Positions 1-7,022 of a stretch of 64,000 nucleotides of DNA are shown piece after piece. Both the position numbers and the translations under genes were made by a program. This DNA comes from Flaviflagellibacter deserti. GTDB lineage: Bacteria; Pseudomonadota; Alphaproteobacteria; Rhizobiales; Methylopilaceae. Under the pieces are notes generated by a model. It was given only the letters and a program-made list of their open reading frames with translations. It was not told the origin of the DNA and made no database searches. The stretch covers positions 1 to 64,000 of the forward strand of contig NZ_JBHSJF010000005.1 of the NCBI RefSeq assembly GCF_042652085.1, read 5' to 3'. Position 1 is the first letter of the stretch, and every line of letters starts with the position of its first letter.

Positions 1-98
1 GCCGCCTTGTCGACGCAGATCACATCATGGCCGAAATCGGCGAAACAGGCCCCGGAGACCAGGCCCACATAGCCCGAGCCAATCATCGCGATACGCAT
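1..98 (-). CDS. ugd: UDP-glucose 6-dehydrogenase, N-terminal part (runs off the window)
   Basis: Only the first 32 codons are present, read leftward from the ATG at 98. They encode MRIAMIGSGYVGLVSGACF followed by ADFGHDVICVDK, the Rossmann nucleotide-binding start of the UDP-glucose/GDP-mannose dehydrogenase family, with the GxGYVG fingerprint and the acidic residue at the end of the second strand. The enzyme oxidises UDP-glucose to UDP-glucuronate with NAD for exopolysaccharide or LPS sugars. The rest of the gene lies outside the window, so a related nucleotide-sugar dehydrogenase cannot be fully excluded. Confidence 0.85.
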   Translation of the reverse strand, partial: MRIAMIGSGYVGLVSGACFADFGHDVICVDKA

Positions 99-712
99 GG
101 CGACTCCAATTCAAGCGGTCAGCGATCCTAGATTGATCGATAACGCTTCAAGGCCGACATTGTCCATGATCGGCTGAAGCGGATGAGGCGAGCCGCTAGG
201 ACCAAACAGTCTTCGGTCGCAGCCTATGGCGCGACCGGGAAACCGGCCACGCCCAGTTGTGGGCGGAGCAGCTGACGTTGTCGGCGACGGTCGCGCCACG
301 AGATAACGCAAGGCCCGAGAGGTCGAATCCACCTGATCGTCATTTCGGCCCTGCGGGAAGGCGGCAACTCACCCACGTAACCGTCCAGCCAAGGAGCGCA
401 CCATGGTAGCAGGACCTCATGTCGATTGGTCGGTCTGGGGCGAGGCCTCTGCCTCCGCCAAGTTGTTGCCGTATCGATTCTCGTCTCCAAAAGCGACGCG
501 AATAGGATTGTCGGCGGGCTTCACCGCAGGAAGGGGCCTGTGCGGAGATCGAATGATGTCCTGTCCGAATGGTCAGATCTTCCGGGACATCAGGAAAGGC
601 GCCATCGCGCGGAACTAGCGGTTGAGAGCAAGCTAGACATTTGGCAGAGCCAGCGACCTGGTGAATGCCGTCACCGCCTAACCAAGCTTCTACATCGCCC
701 TATGCGGGCTTG
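99..712. other. Intergenic stretch with no supportable gene
   Basis: About 600 bases separate the ugd start from the end of the HNH gene. Several open frames overlap here on both strands, but none shows a recognisable domain, a convincing ribosome binding site or a consistent codon pattern. I see no tRNA or clear terminator. It may be decayed DNA from the integration that left the phage recombination genes next door. Confidence 0.4.
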
Positions 713-1045
713 TTAATCGCGCCGCGACGCCGCCCGTACCGCTTCCCCATTAAACTTCCGCCAGCCCCTGATCTGCCGAGGTTTTCTGATGCTGATCGCC
801 TGATCACTGGTTCGTTTGGTTTTGGCTATTCGCGGCACATCCATATCCGCCGTTTTCAGTCGGTGACAGGTGATACAGAGAACCTGGCAATTCTCGAGCT
901 CCGGCTCTCCTCCAAGCCAGTCCGGCAGGACGTGATCGTAATGGTATTGGCCGTAAGCGAGGCGCGCGGTGCACGCCTCGCAATGACCATCCGCCCGTGC
1001 CGCCGCGGCGCGTTTGACCGCTTTGGAGAAATCACGCCGGCTCAC
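713..1045 (-). CDS. HNH endonuclease-type protein
   Basis: This 110-residue protein has the layout of a small HNH nuclease. A first zinc knuckle CEAC lies near residues 23-26, a histidine-containing core YHYDHVLP near 35-42, an asparagine in LENCQVLC near 51-58, and a second knuckle CITCH near 58-62. Paired CxxC motifs around the HNH core are typical of phage and mobile-element nucleases. Its start overlaps the end of the exonuclease gene by 14 nt, so the two are probably cotranscribed and translationally coupled. The context (exonuclease plus annealing protein upstream) suggests a phage DNA-metabolism cassette; its actual substrate is unknown. Confidence 0.75.
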   Translation of the reverse strand: MSRRDFSKAVKRAAAARADGHCEACTARLAYGQYHYDHVLPDWLGGEPELENCQVLCITCHRLKTADMDVPRIAKTKRTSDQAISIRKPRQIRGWRKFNGEAVRAASRRD

Positions 1046-1745
1046 GATATTTTTCCTGGTGATCCGGCCGCAGCGCGCCAGTAGCGCCGTAGCGCAATTC
1101 CAGCGACATCACCTTGACGTCGAGTTCGCCCAGGAACTCCCGCACCGCCTGTTCGAGGTCCTCGATCATCCGCTCGTCGCGATCAACGCGCTGCACAAAA
1201 AGGCGCATATGCGCCGGCAGCCGCGGATCATAGGAGACAAAGTCGCACCATTGCCGGTCCGTACACGCCATCTGCCACATCATCTGCGTCACATAGCGGG
1301 ACGGCACCGTCCGAGTGGCCAGGATCTCAAGGTGAGTCGCGGTATTCGGCGCCTTGATCTCAACAAGGCCGTCCTCGCCAACAAGGCCGTCGGGACTGGC
1401 GCCGCTCATCACAATCATGGGATGCGGCACAAATCCAACTTCGGTCACATCCTGGTCGGTGAAGAATTCATAGGCGCGCCGCGCTTCCACCTCGCAGTCC
1501 TGCCCCCATTTCATTGCCGGACTGACATAGCCCTCCGTCGGCTGTCCGCTCAGGCGCTCGGCGATGAGCTCAGCCAAATAATTGATCCGTGCCGCCGCCC
1601 AACCGGTCTTGGTGCGGGCAACGAGGTCGGCGATCCGCGAGGCGGTCACCTTGCCGCAACGCTCCCTTAGCCATTCCGCCGTGCCCTGCGCGGCCATGGG
1701 CGACATGCTCGGATAGAGAGAAGCAGTCATCAGGGTCGCGTTCAT
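1032..1745 (-). CDS. YqaJ/lambda-exonuclease family recombination nuclease
   Basis: The 237-residue product matches the YqaJ viral recombinase layout. An N-terminal GTAEWLRERCGKVTASRIAD segment resembles the family's W-x-x-R...G-x-SD/AS start. The catalytic core follows: MKWGQDCEVEARRAYE (acidic residue about 90), ASPDGLV (Asp about 119), and VEIKAP (Glu-x-Lys about 130). These supply the PD-(D/E)xK metal site of a 5'-3' double-strand exonuclease. Its ATG overlaps the stop of the ERF-family gene (ATGA at 1742-1745), the classic pairing of exonuclease and annealing protein for phage Red-type recombination. No structural phage genes lie nearby. Confidence 0.85.
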   Translation of the reverse strand: MNATLMTASLYPSMSPMAAQGTAEWLRERCGKVTASRIADLVARTKTGWAAARINYLAELIAERLSGQPTEGYVSPAMKWGQDCEVEARRAYEFFTDQDVTEVGFVPHPMIVMSGASPDGLVGEDGLVEIKAPNTATHLEILATRTVPSRYVTQMMWQMACTDRQWCDFVSYDPRLPAHMRLFVQRVDRDERMIEDLEQAVREFLGELDVKVMSLELRYGATGALRPDHQEKYREPA

Positions 1746-2584
1746 ACCCGCCCCCTCTTGGCTTCGAGGACGGCCACCGCATGCTCGAATTTGGTCCGAG
1801 GCAGATCGCTCAAAACCTCGATCTCAAGATAGGAGAGGAGTTTCGCCCGGCTCGCACCGGTTTCACGGATCAGCTCCTCGAGAGACGCGAGTTCATCTTC
1901 CAATATTGTGGGCTCGCTGACCGCTGCAATCCCGTCATCATCCTCGCCGCGCGAAGTGAGATTGAGCAAAGCCTGCGTGACATAGCGCTTGCCGTAACTC
2001 GTCGACGAGCCGATTGCCTGCACCGCATTCTTCGAGCCCGTGAGGTCGACAGGCAGGCTCATCGTGGTCTCCTCCGAATGACCACCTTTGTGGCTCAGGA
2101 CCCCGGTCACTCGAACCGCCGCACCGTCCTGCCCCGTCTTGAAGCTCAGCGCGAAGCCACAGCGCGCCAGGAGCGGCTTGATCTCTTCGTTGATATCCTC
2201 CCACAGGGCGTACGTATAAGGGCGGCCGCCTCGTCCCTTGGCGGGAATAACGCCCCGCTCGGCGATCACCGGCAATTCGGACTGCAGCGCGGCAAGGCCC
2301 GCGGTAAATGCCTCCCGCGACATTTTCTCGATCAGGCGATCATGCATTGCGAGGAGACTATCGAGCTTGGCTGCGCTGATCGCCTCGCTTTCCGTGGCGC
2401 TCTCGATGATCCGGAGCAGCGAAGGCAGCCCGATCGCAGCCGAAACCGCCTCGACCGGCGCCATGTTTGCGGACTTGGATGATCGCCGCCTGGCCCGAGA
2501 ATCGATCAGGATTTCGTCCTCAGATCCTTGCTTGATGTTCCGCCGGATCCTAACAGAACGAACGGCATTCGCGTGCATATCCAT
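1742..2584 (-). CDS. ERF-family single-strand annealing protein
   Basis: The 280-residue product has an ERF-superfamily core. The region from about residue 90 reads EDINEEIKPLLARCGFALSF, then VRVTGVLSHKGGHSEETTMSLP, then QAIGSSTSYGKRYVTQALL. The G-S-x-x-T/S-Y-x-K/R-RY motif and the following LL are the diagnostic ERF signature. It would coat ssDNA and promote annealing and strand exchange with the downstream exonuclease. The N-terminal 60 residues are poorly conserved and basic. The start is followed upstream by a purine-rich AAGGAGAA at about 2590-2597, a good ribosome binding site. Expression is probably controlled by the operator-like cluster at 2647-2803. Confidence 0.85.
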   Translation of the reverse strand: MDMHANAVRSVRIRRNIKQGSEDEILIDSRARRRSSKSANMAPVEAVSAAIGLPSLLRIIESATESEAISAAKLDSLLAMHDRLIEKMSREAFTAGLAALQSELPVIAERGVIPAKGRGGRPYTYALWEDINEEIKPLLARCGFALSFKTGQDGAAVRVTGVLSHKGGHSEETTMSLPVDLTGSKNAVQAIGSSTSYGKRYVTQALLNLTSRGEDDDGIAAVSEPTILEDELASLEELIRETGASRAKLLSYLEIEVLSDLPRTKFEHAVAVLEAKRGRV

Positions 2585-2646
2585 AGACTTCTCCTTATAA
2601 GTGTATTTCAGCGTGCACCGCAGACGGCATCGGCGGACGGTTTCAA

Positions 2647-2803
2647 TCCCTGTTCCGCGCGCCGACTTCCCTGTTCGGTCGCTGAAATTTACCTGTTACA
2701 GGAGCAAACGATAGCTCGTAAGCTATTGTTATAGAAGCACTTTCTGCTCTAATGAGGTTCAGCCAAAGTGTCGCGAGTGCCGCAATCCCTGTTAAAACAG
2801 GGA
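2647..2803. promoter_or_regulatory. Cluster of repressor-operator-like palindromes upstream of the ERF gene
   Basis: Four sites share CCTGTT. TCCCTGTT occurs at 2647-2654 and 2668-2675. CCTGT-T-ACAGG is a perfect palindrome at 2692-2702. TCCCTGTT-AA-AACAGGGA is a perfect palindrome at 2786-2803. Between them, ATAGCT-CGTA-AGCTAT at 2711-2726 is a second type of palindrome, and its outer flanks extend the symmetry to 2707-2730. Repeated half-sites upstream of an early phage gene are what a CI/Cro-like repressor would bind. No repressor gene is visible nearby, so this is inference. Confidence 0.5.
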
Positions 2804-2824
2804 ATTGGCATTTGGGCATCGATT

Positions 2825-2884
2825 GCGTGGAAAGTTCGCTTCGAACATATGCAACCGAACAGGCTCGTGTGCTATCGATCCGCC
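2825..2884 (+). pseudogene. Decayed N-terminal fragment of a methyltransferase gene
   Basis: Twenty codons read AWKVRFEHMQP...LVCY and closely match AWKVRLEHLQP...MVCY inside the methyltransferase at 4173-4994. The nucleotide differences are mostly synonymous or conservative (GTT/GTC, CGC/CGT, TAT/TAC), which shows that both copies were once selected as protein. Here the frame is not that of the downstream methyltransferase and runs into a stop at 2936. It is best read as a leftover of a duplicated or recombined gene copy. Confidence 0.5.
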
Positions 2885-2885
2885 G

Positions 2886-3503
2886 ATGCCGATAGATTTG
2901 CGCCGCCTGCTTTTCAAAAAGAGACCCATCCGTATTAGGCGATACGGGTCGACGTCGATCCACCGGGTCTACACGAACCTGTATCTGCGGGAGTATTGCC
3001 GTGATTTGAACCCTGGGTCCGTGATCAATATCGGAGATCGGCCCGACGCTCCGGACAAGGAGGGGTCGACCTATGAGGCCTATTTCCCGAAGGCCGGGTT
3101 CCGAACGCTTGATCTCGCGTCACACGACCACCCGCGCCACATCGCTGGCGACCTGATGACCGGTCAGGATTTCGGCTCCTACGATCTCGTCCTGCTGATG
3201 TCAGTCATCGAGCACATCGACCGACCTTGGATCGCCGCCAAGAACATCACGAAGATGATCAGACCCGGAGGACACCTTTATATTGCGATGCCGTTCTTCT
3301 ACCCGGTTCACGAGGGACCGTATTACGGCGACCATTGGCGCGCGAGGGCTACCGCCATGCCATTTCTCTTTCCCGATCTGGTCGTCGTGAATTCGGACGA
3401 GCATCCGTCGGCCATTCGCACAGTCAGGGATCGCCGGATGTATTGGAACAATCCCGGGTCCACATCTGCGGGCTTCTCGATGCTGATGCGCCGACCTCTC
3501 TAA
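2886..3503 (+). CDS. Class I SAM-dependent methyltransferase
   Basis: I chose the ATG at 2886 (MPIDLRRLLFKK), because the DNA just upstream belongs to a decayed fragment in another frame. The roughly 205-residue protein has a modest motif I region around SVINIGDRP, an acidic motif post-I (FRTLDLASHD), and the motif II/III block SYDLVLLMSVIEHIDRPW followed by IRPGGHLYIAMPFFYPVHEG. This is the pattern of Methyltransf_11/23-type enzymes that often act on sugars or lipids. It neighbours two other methyltransferases and lies near ugd, so cell-surface glycan modification is a reasonable guess. The exact substrate is unknown. Confidence 0.65.
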   Translation: MPIDLRRLLFKKRPIRIRRYGSTSIHRVYTNLYLREYCRDLNPGSVINIGDRPDAPDKEGSTYEAYFPKAGFRTLDLASHDHPRHIAGDLMTGQDFGSYDLVLLMSVIEHIDRPWIAAKNITKMIRPGGHLYIAMPFFYPVHEGPYYGDHWRARATAMPFLFPDLVVVNSDEHPSAIRTVRDRRMYWNNPGSTSAGFSMLMRRPL

Positions 3504-3535
3504 AACTGACCAACGGCGGATCGGAATGGGCCAAA

Positions 3536-4189
3536 TCAGGCGCGTGAAATTCGGCGATCGAAACTACGTTTCCAATTCAAGGGGACCTTCATCAAGGCGG
3601 CTAGGAGAATATCCATCGAGGTCACCTCGGGCCGAGGAGAGGAAGCTGTTTTCCTGAGAATGACCAGCGCACCTGTCTCCGCGATCTTTTCGTAGTTCTT
3701 GTTGACCTTCAGAAACCGTCGCACAGACCACAAGACTCCAGGAAATCTCTTCGAATGGTCGTGCAACGCCACGATCCCACCCACATCGAGCAGCCGCGTC
3801 CACGCGAGATCCTGAGTGACGAATTTCACTCCGTGATGGCCATCGATGAAAATGAAGGAGAATCGGTCCTTCGCTTTCAACGCTTCCTGGAACAAGGGCC
3901 AGCTATAACCCCTCCGAAAATCAACCGTAGCGGGATCAATCCCGCTTGAGCGCAGATTTTGCTCGATGATGGACATCTGGTCGTCGAAATAGGTCATCGG
4001 GTCGACGACGACGAACTTCGGGCGAACGGCCACCGGATAGATGAGCATCATCTCCTTGAGCGTGCCACCGGCTGCGGTTCCAATTTCAAGATGAGCGCCG
4101 GTGAGAGCCGAAGCCAACAGCTGCTCGAAAAGCACTTTCCTTTCGTTTTCGCTCGTCTCGGATTCGAGAGTAATGGCGGATCGACGCAT
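3536..4189 (-). CDS. Class I SAM-dependent methyltransferase (Methyltransf_24 type)
   Basis: The 217-residue product carries LEIGTAAGGTLKEM (motif I, about 34-47), VVVDPMTYFDD (post-I acidic, about 60-70) and FIFIDGHHGVKFVTQDL (about 111-127) with GGIVALHDH (about 136-144). The IDGxH and G-G-x-x-x-x-H-D-H motifs are the signature of Methyltransf_24 enzymes, often found in surface-polysaccharide clusters. The gene is convergent with the methyltransferase on its left (32-nt gap) and its 5' end overlaps that of the methyltransferase on its right by about 17 nt. Confidence 0.7.
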   Translation of the reverse strand: MRRSAITLESETSENERKVLFEQLLASALTGAHLEIGTAAGGTLKEMMLIYPVAVRPKFVVVDPMTYFDDQMSIIEQNLRSSGIDPATVDFRRGYSWPLFQEALKAKDRFSFIFIDGHHGVKFVTQDLAWTRLLDVGGIVALHDHSKRFPGVLWSVRRFLKVNKNYEKIAETGALVILRKTASSPRPEVTSMDILLAALMKVPLNWKRSFDRRISRA

Positions 4190-4994
4190 AAAATGGTTGT
4201 CGCCGATCCAATTCGGCGGTTCAAGCTTCGATGCAGAAGTGCAATCGCGGGCGTGGAAAGTCCGTCTGGAACATCTGCAACCCTCGGCGATGGTGTGCTA
4301 CGAGGAGCAGATGGTCAGCCCATCACGCTATTGGCTGGACAAGGAGATCGGCGCGTTCGCCGCCTCGCTTCGTTCCGGTTCCCTCGTCCTCGATGCAGGA
4401 GCCGGCAATCAGCGTTATCGCGGAAAATTCGACGGCCATCGCTATGAATCGGCTGACTTCGAAATGGTCGACAAGAAGTACGAGCCGAGCACATACGTCT
4501 GCGATCTCGCCTCGATACCCGTCGAGGACGACAGGTACGATGCCGTCTTGTTCTCTCAGGTCATGGAGCACTTGCCCGACCCTGCGTCGGTTCTCGCCGA
4601 ACTTCGTCGCGTGCTGAAGCCGGGGGGAACGATCTTTTGCTCGGCTCCGCTTTTCTATGAAGAGCATGAGAAGCCGTACGACTTCTATCGCTACACCCAG
4701 TTTGGCTTCAGGCGCTTGTTCGAGGATGCTGGATTGACGGTGGTTGAAACCCGATGGCTGGAGGGTTTCATGGGTACGGCCTATCTCCAGATGACGTGGC
4801 TCGCTAAATACATGCCCCTGTCGCCGAAAGCTCTCGGAGGAGGAATCGCCGGCTGGACGATGGCCGCGGTTTTGGTCGTCCTCAAACCCTCCCTGCGTCT
4901 GCTCGCTTCTCTTGCGGCGAGGTGTGACAAGAACAACCGCTACACCGCGAAGGGTTATCCCAGCAGCTACGTGGTTCTCGCGCTCAAACCTTGA
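4173..4994 (+). CDS. Class I SAM-dependent methyltransferase (Methyltransf_11 type)
   Basis: The 273-residue enzyme starts at ATG 4173 after a weak GAGAG. Residues about 62-72 (VLDAGAGNQRY) form SAM motif I, DLASIPVEDDRYDAVLFSQV (about 103-122) forms motifs post-I and II, and VLKPGGTIFCSAPLFYEEH (about 141-159) forms motif III. The region RYTQFGFRRLFEDAGL is typical of Methyltransf_11 proteins that act on polyprenyl or sugar substrates. A hydrophobic stretch (WTMAAVLVVLKPSLRLLASL) near the C terminus may touch the membrane. The N-terminal AWKVRLEHLQP segment is duplicated in a decayed copy at 2825. An upstream start at 4101 is possible but overlaps the opposing gene further. Confidence 0.7.
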   Translation: MADRRIKWLSPIQFGGSSFDAEVQSRAWKVRLEHLQPSAMVCYEEQMVSPSRYWLDKEIGAFAASLRSGSLVLDAGAGNQRYRGKFDGHRYESADFEMVDKKYEPSTYVCDLASIPVEDDRYDAVLFSQVMEHLPDPASVLAELRRVLKPGGTIFCSAPLFYEEHEKPYDFYRYTQFGFRRLFEDAGLTVVETRWLEGFMGTAYLQMTWLAKYMPLSPKALGGGIAGWTMAAVLVVLKPSLRLLASLAARCDKNNRYTAKGYPSSYVVLALKP

Positions 4995-5225
4995 CGTAGG
5001 CCTAACCACAAGAAGTCTGAGCGGAATTACCGAGACCGCCACCCTTGCAATCCTCCGTTGGGCCTGATCAGCCATCCACTCGAAAAACTCCGGTCGCTAG
5101 GCGGATGGAAAGCATTGCGCGTTTGCCGGCGGTAAAGCGCGCCGCAGCCCCGGGTAGCTTGCCCCCCTATTCACAACCGGAAATTTATGTTAATAAATCG
5201 TTAATTGGGGTTGACGTGTGCTCCG

Positions 5226-6260
5226 ATGGGTTCGCGTGCGCATCACTGCGGGTGGCCGGTTCTGTGCGTATCCCTCGTCCTGGGACACGCGGCTCATGCG
5301 CTTGATCCCAGCGGCACTGCGGTAGCCGTCGTCCAGTCCACCAGCGCTTCAGGCCCCGGCGGCTCTCGTACGCTCACCGAAACGAATAGCGTCTATACCG
5401 GCGACCGGATCGCGACCGGTGGGATCGGCCTCGCCCAGATCCTGTTCCGCGACAACACTCGACTCGTCGTCGCGCCGAACTCATCCATCGTCATCGACCG
5501 TTTCGTCTATGCAGGCAATTCTGCCTCCGCAGGCGACGTCAGCATGAAGCTGGCCAAGGGCGTGTTTCGCTTCATGAGCGGAACGGCTCCGAGTTCCACC
5601 TATTCCATCCAGACTCCGACCGCCACGATCGGCGTGCGCGGCACCCAGTTCGATGTGGCAGTCGGCGGCAGGCAGGCGACCGCGGTACTGGTCTTCAATG
5701 GTGCGGTGCGCGTCTGCAATCGCGCCAGCGGACGGTGCGCCGAGGTCAACCGCAGCTGCGGCGCGGTGGTCGCCTCGGCCGATGGCTCGCTCAGCCTGCC
5801 GGAGGCGGGTCCGCAGCGCGCCTCCCTTATCCGCGCCTCGTTTCCACTGGCCGTCGCGGGAGGACAGAGCCCGTTACGCAGCGATTTCCGCGTCAGCACG
5901 GCGGGGTGCGACGGCACGCGCAGTGCGCAGCAGGACAGGGAACAGGTGACCACCATCGCGGCTCGGCGGGCGGCGCCTGACCCGCCGGCGCCGGAAAAAC
6001 CCGACAAGCCCGATAAACCAGGCAAGCATCACGGGCACCACGGCAAGCACGGGCATCACGGCCACTCGAAACACGGTGACGGCCCTTCTCACGGTCATGA
6101 TCGCGGTCATGGCGAGCACGGTTCGCCCTCCGGCAAATCCGGCAAGGCTGGAGCCGATGGAGGCGAAACAGATTCCCACTCGTCCGGCAAGGGCCGAGGC
6201 GGCCGCGATGGCGACAGATCGGGAAGGAATGGCGGCGGCAGAAGCGGCGGAAGGAGATAG
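5226..6260 (+). CDS. Exported FecR-domain protein with His/Gly-rich tail
   Basis: The ATG at 5226 gives a signal peptide (hydrophobic PVLCVSLVLGHAAHA, cleavage near residue 26); an in-frame TTG at 5205 would add seven residues. Residues about 45-160 form a FecR domain: VYTGDRIATGGIGLAQILFR, TRLVVAPNSSIVIDRFVY, and the conserved TPTATIGVRGTQFDV. The last 100 residues are low-complexity, rich in His, Gly, Lys and Asp (repeated HGHHGK and GHDRGHGEHG), and could bind metal ions. FecR domains sense or scaffold at the envelope; no sigma factor or TonB receptor lies beside this copy, so it is probably a stand-alone structural or binding protein. It stands 16 nt from the opposing gntR gene end. Confidence 0.75.
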   Translation: MGSRAHHCGWPVLCVSLVLGHAAHALDPSGTAVAVVQSTSASGPGGSRTLTETNSVYTGDRIATGGIGLAQILFRDNTRLVVAPNSSIVIDRFVYAGNSASAGDVSMKLAKGVFRFMSGTAPSSTYSIQTPTATIGVRGTQFDVAVGGRQATAVLVFNGAVRVCNRASGRCAEVNRSCGAVVASADGSLSLPEAGPQRASLIRASFPLAVAGGQSPLRSDFRVSTAGCDGTRSAQQDREQVTTIAARRAAPDPPAPEKPDKPDKPGKHHGHHGKHGHHGHSKHGDGPSHGHDRGHGEHGSPSGKSGKAGADGGETDSHSSGKGRGGRDGDRSGRNGGGRSGGRR

Positions 6261-6275
6261 GTCAGGCAGAGACCG

Positions 6276-6998
6276 TCAGTTGCTCCCGCGCTTCCTGCTC
6301 GAGGCGATAAGCCGATCGCGGCTGCTTCCGAGATGACTTCGCATAGCGTCCCGCGCGTGATCCGGCTCCTGCCCTTCGATGGCCTGGAAGATGATCGCGT
6401 GCTCGCGCAGGATCCTGCGCAGGTAGTCCTCGCGGGATGATGTCTGCAGCTGAAACGTCTGCAGTCTCGTCCGGGGAATCAGCAGCGTACCGAGGTAGGA
6501 GAACAGGCTCAAAAAGTGCTTATTCCCCGTCGCACGCGCAATCGCGCTATGGAAGTCGAGGTCGGCTTGAACCGCGTCTCCATTCTCCGCAATCGAAACT
6601 TCCATATCGCGGAGAGCGGCTTTCATCGCTTCGATGTCGGACGCAGACCGCCGTTCCGCAGCCAGGTAGGCAGCCTCAGTTTCGAGGCTGATCCGGACCT
6701 CGAGCACCGAAACCGCCTCGTGGATGATGTCCAGACTCGCCCGCTCGATCTGGAATGCGGGGCTTTCCGACAATTGCACGACAAAAGCGCCGACACCCTG
6801 CTGCGTAGAGACGATGCCCATCGCTTTGAGGCTCGCGATGGCCTCCCTGACCACGGTGCGGCTGACGCCGAACTCTTCTATGAGTTCCTGCTCGCTCGGC
6901 AGCTTCTCGCCGCTTTTGAAATCGCCATTCGCGATCCGCTCGCGCATGGCTTCCAGGACCTGGTGACTGAGCGTGTCACGCCGTCTGAGAACTGGCAT
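6276..6998 (-). CDS. GntR/FadR-family transcriptional regulator
   Basis: The 240-residue regulator has an N-terminal winged helix (about 10-75), with SEQELIEEFGVSRTVVREAI as the recognition helix region and GVGAFVV as the wing tip. An all-alpha FCD ligand domain follows (about 95-230), with the acidic/His metal-binding pattern DLDFHSAIARATGN. It is the last gene of the leftward glucarate module, 24 nt after gudD. FadR-type FCD regulators near uronate and aldarate genes usually repress them until the sugar acid binds. No operator could be fixed by eye. Confidence 0.85.
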   Translation of the reverse strand: MPVLRRRDTLSHQVLEAMRERIANGDFKSGEKLPSEQELIEEFGVSRTVVREAIASLKAMGIVSTQQGVGAFVVQLSESPAFQIERASLDIIHEAVSVLEVRISLETEAAYLAAERRSASDIEAMKAALRDMEVSIAENGDAVQADLDFHSAIARATGNKHFLSLFSYLGTLLIPRTRLQTFQLQTSSREDYLRRILREHAIIFQAIEGQEPDHARDAMRSHLGSSRDRLIASSRKRGSN

Positions 6999-7022
6999 GG
7001 CGCGCCCTCCGTAGTTCCAACA

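Noticed and set aside
426..716. Rightward 96-codon frame near the left edge
   Set aside because: Composition is erratic, no domain is seen, and overlapping frames in the same area are equally open as expected for GC-rich DNA.
2643..2963. Leftward 106-codon frame upstream of the methyltransferase
   Set aside because: It is antisense to the operator cluster and to the methyltransferase fragment and has no protein features.
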